Origin: Caryophanales bacterium UBA4869
GTDB lineage: Bacteria; Bacillota_I; Bacilli_A; RFN20; CAG-288
DNA: 8,687 bases
Assembly: GCA_002399505.1 (NCBI GenBank)
Contig: DHDT01000021.1
Span: 32,446-41,132 of the forward strand
Direction: 5' to 3'
Shown here: one piece after another, positions 6,238-8,687 of the stretch
How positions within the stretch are numbered: position 1 is the stretch's first letter
How the letters are laid out: each line of letters opens with the position of its first letter
The notes under the pieces: model-generated
Database searches by the model: none
Told to the model about the DNA's origin: nothing
The model's input: only the letters and a program-made list of their open reading frames with translations
Translations under genes and position numbers: made by a program

Positions 6238-6681
6238 ATGAACGAGTTTGAATTTCGTGAATATCAGGATTCTGATCTTGATTCCTGTGCCAGGGAGATG
6301 TGTGATGCCTTTGATTCAGCTCCCTGGAATGAGAAATGGGATTTTGATATAGCCAAAAAGAGAATCGGCATCATCATGTCTTCTAAAGAATCATATGGCT
6401 TTGTCGCTTTAGACAAAGGAAGAGTGATTGCCATGATCGCCGGCCGGATTCTTCCTTATCTTGATGAAAATGAATATTGGATAGATGAATGTTCGGTTTT
6501 GTCTCTTTATCAGGGAAAGAAAATCGGTTCTTCTTTATTTGCCTATATGAAAGAAAAGCTTTTAGGAAAAGCCACTAAGGTATTTCTTTATACTGGGAGA
6601 AATTTCCCCGCTCAGCATTTTTATGAGAAGAACGGATTAAGAGTTCTTGATGGCCTTGTCACCATGCAAGGCGATATCTAG
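6238..6681 (+). CDS. GNAT-family N-acetyltransferase
   Basis: 147-residue GNAT protein, the usual size for a single-domain member; it transfers an acetyl group from acetyl-CoA to an amine. Motif A is visible: strand 4 IDECSVLSLY (82-91), then the CoA pyrophosphate loop QGKKIGSSL (92-100; the family pattern is Q/R-x-x-G-x-G/A, with Ser98 at the last position), then its helix. Motif B follows, with VFLYTGRNFPAQHFYEKNGL (115-134), whose FYEKNG is the common C-terminal signature. The N-terminal part (APWNEKWDFDIAKKRI) resembles aminoglycoside 6'-acetyltransferase-like and uncharacterised GNATs, but the substrate cannot be assigned and no resistance role should be assumed. Start choice: ATG with AGGAG at 6226-6230 and 7-base spacing. 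It lies 15 bases after the hydrolase stop, so it is probably the second gene of that operon. Confidence 0.9.
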   Translation: MNEFEFREYQDSDLDSCAREMCDAFDSAPWNEKWDFDIAKKRIGIIMSSKESYGFVALDKGRVIAMIAGRILPYLDENEYWIDECSVLSLYQGKKIGSSLFAYMKEKLLGKATKVFLYTGRNFPAQHFYEKNGLRVLDGLVTMQGDI

Positions 6682-6701
6682 TCTGTGTCTAAGCATATTC
6701 G

Positions 6702-6729
6702 TTGCAATACTCAGTTAAGTTCTTAGAAT
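6702..6729 (+). promoter_or_regulatory. Candidate promoter of the DUF3737-lyase pair
   Basis: TTGCAA (6702-6707), 16-base spacer, TAGAAT (6724-6729, five of six matches to TATAAT). Transcription would begin near 6736, just at the ribosome binding site, giving a very short leader. No intrinsic terminator is seen after the GNAT gene, so read-through from upstream is also possible. Confidence 0.4.
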
Positions 6730-6736
6730 AGTAGAG

Positions 6737-6743
6737 AAGGTGG
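6737..6743 (+). promoter_or_regulatory. Ribosome binding site that fixes the DUF3737 start
   Basis: AAGGTGG, one mismatch from AAGGAGG, 8 bases before the ATG at 6752. The in-frame GTG at 6740 lies inside this site and is therefore not a plausible start. Confidence 0.8.
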
Positions 6744-6751
6744 AATATCAT

Positions 6752-7594
6752 ATGGAAAAAATAATCGGTAAGACATATGCGGGTGAGAGGTCTTTGTTCA
6801 ATTCTAAGGACTTGAGTCTGACTGATTGCCGTTTTCACGATGGCGAGTCACCACTTAAGGAAAGTAGTGACATACAACTCGATAACTGTACTTTCCAATG
6901 GAAATATCCTCTCTGGTATTGTTCCTTGGTGAAAATGACAGACTCTGTTCTTCTGGATACTGCCCGTTCTGGTATCTGGTATACCAATGATATTTCAATC
7001 AAAGACTCAGTCATACATGCTCCTAAGATCTTTAGAAGGTCAAAAAGAATCTCTCTTGACAAGGTAATACTTGATAATGCTTTGGAGACTATGTGGCACT
7101 GTCAGGATATCAATCTTAAAGATGTTGATGTCAAAGGTGATTATTTTGGTATGGACAGCGAGAATATCATCGTCGAAAATATGAAACTAAACGGAAACTA
7201 TGTGTTTGACGGCGGAAAGAACATCGTTGTCCGCAATTCACATCTTTTATCTAAAGATGCCTTTTGGAACTGCGAAAATGTCTTAGTTGAAAATTGCTAT
7301 GTTTCCGGCGAATATCTCTGCTGGAATACTAAGAACATCACTTTTAAAAACTGCACTATCATCAGCCATCAGGGCATGTGCTATGTCGATGGCCTGACTT
7401 TGATTGACTGTCAGGTAATCGATACTGATCTGGCTTTTGAATATTCAAAAGTCGATGTCAGTGTTACCACAGTCATCGACAGCGTCAAGAATCCTTTAGA
7501 AGGCAGAATCAAAGCCAAAGGAATCAAAGAACTTATCATCGATGATAATATCAAAGGCAAAAAGAGCGATACAATATATGTGTTAGGAGATTAA
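6752..7594 (+). CDS. DUF3737 family protein (right-handed parallel beta-helix)
   Basis: 280 residues, matching the DUF3737 family in length and pattern: start MEKIIGKTYAGERSLF, then GESPLKESSDI, and a late LAFEYSKVDV followed by IDSVKNPLEG. The body is a run of about nine to ten degenerate repeats of about 20 residues (xxIxIxNxxxxGxxxFWxC type). Aromatic residues recur near 55, 76, 94, 115, 132, 152, 172, 191, 211 and 230, which is what a right-handed parallel beta-helix with a stacked aromatic ladder looks like. Such folds occur in carbohydrate-active enzymes and binding proteins, but I see no catalytic signature and the family function is unknown. No signal peptide, so probably cytoplasmic. 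The start is the ATG at 6752, because the upstream in-frame GTG falls within the Shine-Dalgarno. The stop is 4 bases from the next gene's ATG, so it is almost certainly co-translated with the MalY/PatB enzyme. Confidence 0.9.
   Translation: MEKIIGKTYAGERSLFNSKDLSLTDCRFHDGESPLKESSDIQLDNCTFQWKYPLWYCSLVKMTDSVLLDTARSGIWYTNDISIKDSVIHAPKIFRRSKRISLDKVILDNALETMWHCQDINLKDVDVKGDYFGMDSENIIVENMKLNGNYVFDGGKNIVVRNSHLLSKDAFWNCENVLVENCYVSGEYLCWNTKNITFKNCTIISHQGMCYVDGLTLIDCQVIDTDLAFEYSKVDVSVTTVIDSVKNPLEGRIKAKGIKELIIDDNIKGKKSDTIYVLGD
7585..7590 (+). promoter_or_regulatory. Ribosome binding site of the MalY/PatB gene
   Basis: AGGAGA, 8 bases before the ATG at 7599. It lies within the last codons of the DUF3737 gene (overlapping Gly279), as expected for tightly packed operon genes. 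Confidence 0.75.
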
Positions 7595-7598
7595 AGCC

Positions 7599-8687
7599 AT
7601 GATTGATTTTGATAAAAGAACAAATCGCCTGGGAACTGATTCTACTAAATGGAATGTTAAGAAAGACGAACTCCCAATGTGGATTGCCGATATGGATTTC
7701 AAGACTTTTCCTAAGGTCACTGAGAACATAATCAAACGTGCCAGAATCGGAACTTACGGATATAGCGACGTCTCAGAAGAATGGAAGAAGAGCGTAGTCT
7801 CTTGGTTTAAGAAGCATCACGAAATCACTTTCAGGAAAGATTCCGTCATTTTCTCGACTGGTGTCGTTCCTGCTCTTTCCGCCTGTGTGGAAAGACTATC
7901 AAATGTCGGCGATAATGTCCTAGTCATGACTCCAGTCTATAATATTTTCTATAACTGCATTCTCAATCATGGAAGACAGGTAATCCAGTCACCACTCATC
8001 TATAAAGACCATATATATAGCATTGATTTCAAAGACTTGGAAAAGAAGATGGCGAGCCCTCTTACTAATCTGATGATACTTTGCAATCCTCATAACCCTA
8101 TCGGCAAGATATTTACTGAAGAAGAACTTAAAAAGATCGGTGACTTGGCAAGGAAACACAATGTCATAGTTCTTTCAGATGAAATCCACTGCGACTTAAC
8201 CGATCCTGATAAAGAATATGTGCCTTTTGCCTTAGCTAACAAAGGCGAAAAAGGCTATGTGACTTTAGTATCGGCATCTAAGTGCTTTAATATGGCGGGT
8301 CTTCAGGGAGCAGCTGTCATTGTCGAAGGGGAAAGTCTCTTCAATATGGTCAACCGCGCTCTTAACACCTATGAAGTCGCTGAACCAAATTTCTTTGTTC
8401 AGGAGGCGATGATCACGGCGTTTGATGAAGGCTATGAGTGGTTAAAGTCCTTGAAGACGTATATTTATAAGAATAAGAAATTGGTTTCCGATTTTATCTG
8501 GAAGAAGATTCCTGAACTTTATCTTATTGAATCAGAGGCTACTTATCTGCTTTGGATCGATATCTCAAAGGTCGCAAAAGACGCCGATGATTTTGTTTCT
8601 TTCTTAAGGAAAAAGACCGGATTGATTCTATCTTCCGGAACAATATTCGGCGGAAATGGCAAAACTTTCGTCAGAATGAACGTAGCC
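7599..8687 (+). CDS. MalY/PatB-type PLP-dependent cystathionine beta-lyase/aminotransferase (3' partial)
   Basis: Fold-type I PLP enzyme of the MalY/PatB family, which cleaves C-S bonds of cystathionine or cysteine-like substrates to give pyruvate, ammonia and a thiol; some members also transaminate. 363 residues are present. The family is about 390 long, so roughly the last 25-30 are beyond the window. Family features in order: N-terminal FDKRTNRLGTDSTKWN and LPMWIADMDF (typical PatB opening), YGYSDV, CNPHNPIGK (N166 near the PLP ring), SDEIHCDL (D194, pairs with the PLP pyridine nitrogen), SASKCFNMAGLQGA (K228, the Schiff-base lysine), and FVRMNVA at the edge with R359 as the expected substrate-carboxylate arginine. 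All key residues are intact. The protein is cytoplasmic and soluble. ATG at 7599 with AGGAGA upstream. It sits 4 bases after DUF3737 and is its operon partner. The exact substrate (cystathionine, cysteine or other S-conjugates) is not decided by sequence. Confidence 0.93.
   Translation, partial: MIDFDKRTNRLGTDSTKWNVKKDELPMWIADMDFKTFPKVTENIIKRARIGTYGYSDVSEEWKKSVVSWFKKHHEITFRKDSVIFSTGVVPALSACVERLSNVGDNVLVMTPVYNIFYNCILNHGRQVIQSPLIYKDHIYSIDFKDLEKKMASPLTNLMILCNPHNPIGKIFTEEELKKIGDLARKHNVIVLSDEIHCDLTDPDKEYVPFALANKGEKGYVTLVSASKCFNMAGLQGAAVIVEGESLFNMVNRALNTYEVAEPNFFVQEAMITAFDEGYEWLKSLKTYIYKNKKLVSDFIWKKIPELYLIESEATYLLWIDISKVAKDADDFVSFLRKKTGLILSSGTIFGGNGKTFVRMNVA

Noticed and set aside
6740..6742. GTG at 6740 as the DUF3737 start
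   Set aside because: It lies inside the Shine-Dalgarno AAGGTGG, and the ATG at 6752 gives the family-typical N-terminus.
1..8687. CRISPR arrays, tRNA or rRNA genes, insertion sequences, attachment sites
   Set aside because: No regularly spaced repeats, RNA-gene signatures, transposase or integrase coding sequence or flanking terminal repeats were seen.

Overview
This 8.7 kb window looks like chromosomal DNA of a moderately AT-rich Bacillota (Firmicutes). The support is Gram-positive-style ribosome binding sites (AGGAG or AAGGTGG), short intergenic gaps, TGA used as a stop, and gene families common in gut Bacillota: a multi-PAS hybrid histidine kinase, DUF2974/Mbeg1-like and DUF3737 proteins, and a MalY/PatB lyase. 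A finer placement (Erysipelotrichia or a Clostridia lineage) would be a guess. I see no mobile element, CRISPR array, tRNA or rRNA.

Layout. Bases 1-3811 (+) hold a very large hybrid sensor histidine kinase that enters the window already open. It has about six PAS-like units, HisKA, HATPase_c and two receiver domains. A single extra base at about 2332, just after the phospho-acceptor histidine box, splits it into two reading frames. Bases 3808-4985 (-) hold a two-gene metal-homeostasis operon: a short DtxR/MntR-type regulator followed, with a 4-base ATGA overlap, by a ZIP-family metal transporter. The kinase and the transporter converge and share the palindrome CTAG for their stop codons. The likely intrinsic terminator of the kinase mRNA lies inside the transporter coding sequence.

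The 100-base gap 4986-5085 is a compact divergent control region. It has an AGTTAGT-ctaa-ACTAACT inverted repeat next to the regulator's ribosome binding site and an extended -10 promoter for the gene to the right. That promoter lies so close to the next ATG that the mRNA should be leaderless or nearly so.

Bases 5086-6681 (+) hold a DUF2974 (Mbeg1-like) alpha/beta-hydrolase and a GNAT acetyltransferase, 15 bases apart. Bases 6752-8687 (+) hold a DUF3737 right-handed beta-helix protein and, 4 bases later, a MalY/PatB-type PLP-dependent cystathionine beta-lyase/aminotransferase that runs off the right edge.

The regulator and ZIP gene most likely form a self-regulated Mn/Fe/Zn uptake unit. The DUF3737-lyase pair is tightly coupled, which suggests a shared but unknown role. 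No clearly new multi-gene system is evident. The most unusual points are the kinase frameshift, the mixed metal-ligand set in the DtxR-family protein, the terminator embedded in an opposing gene, and the leaderless hydrolase start.
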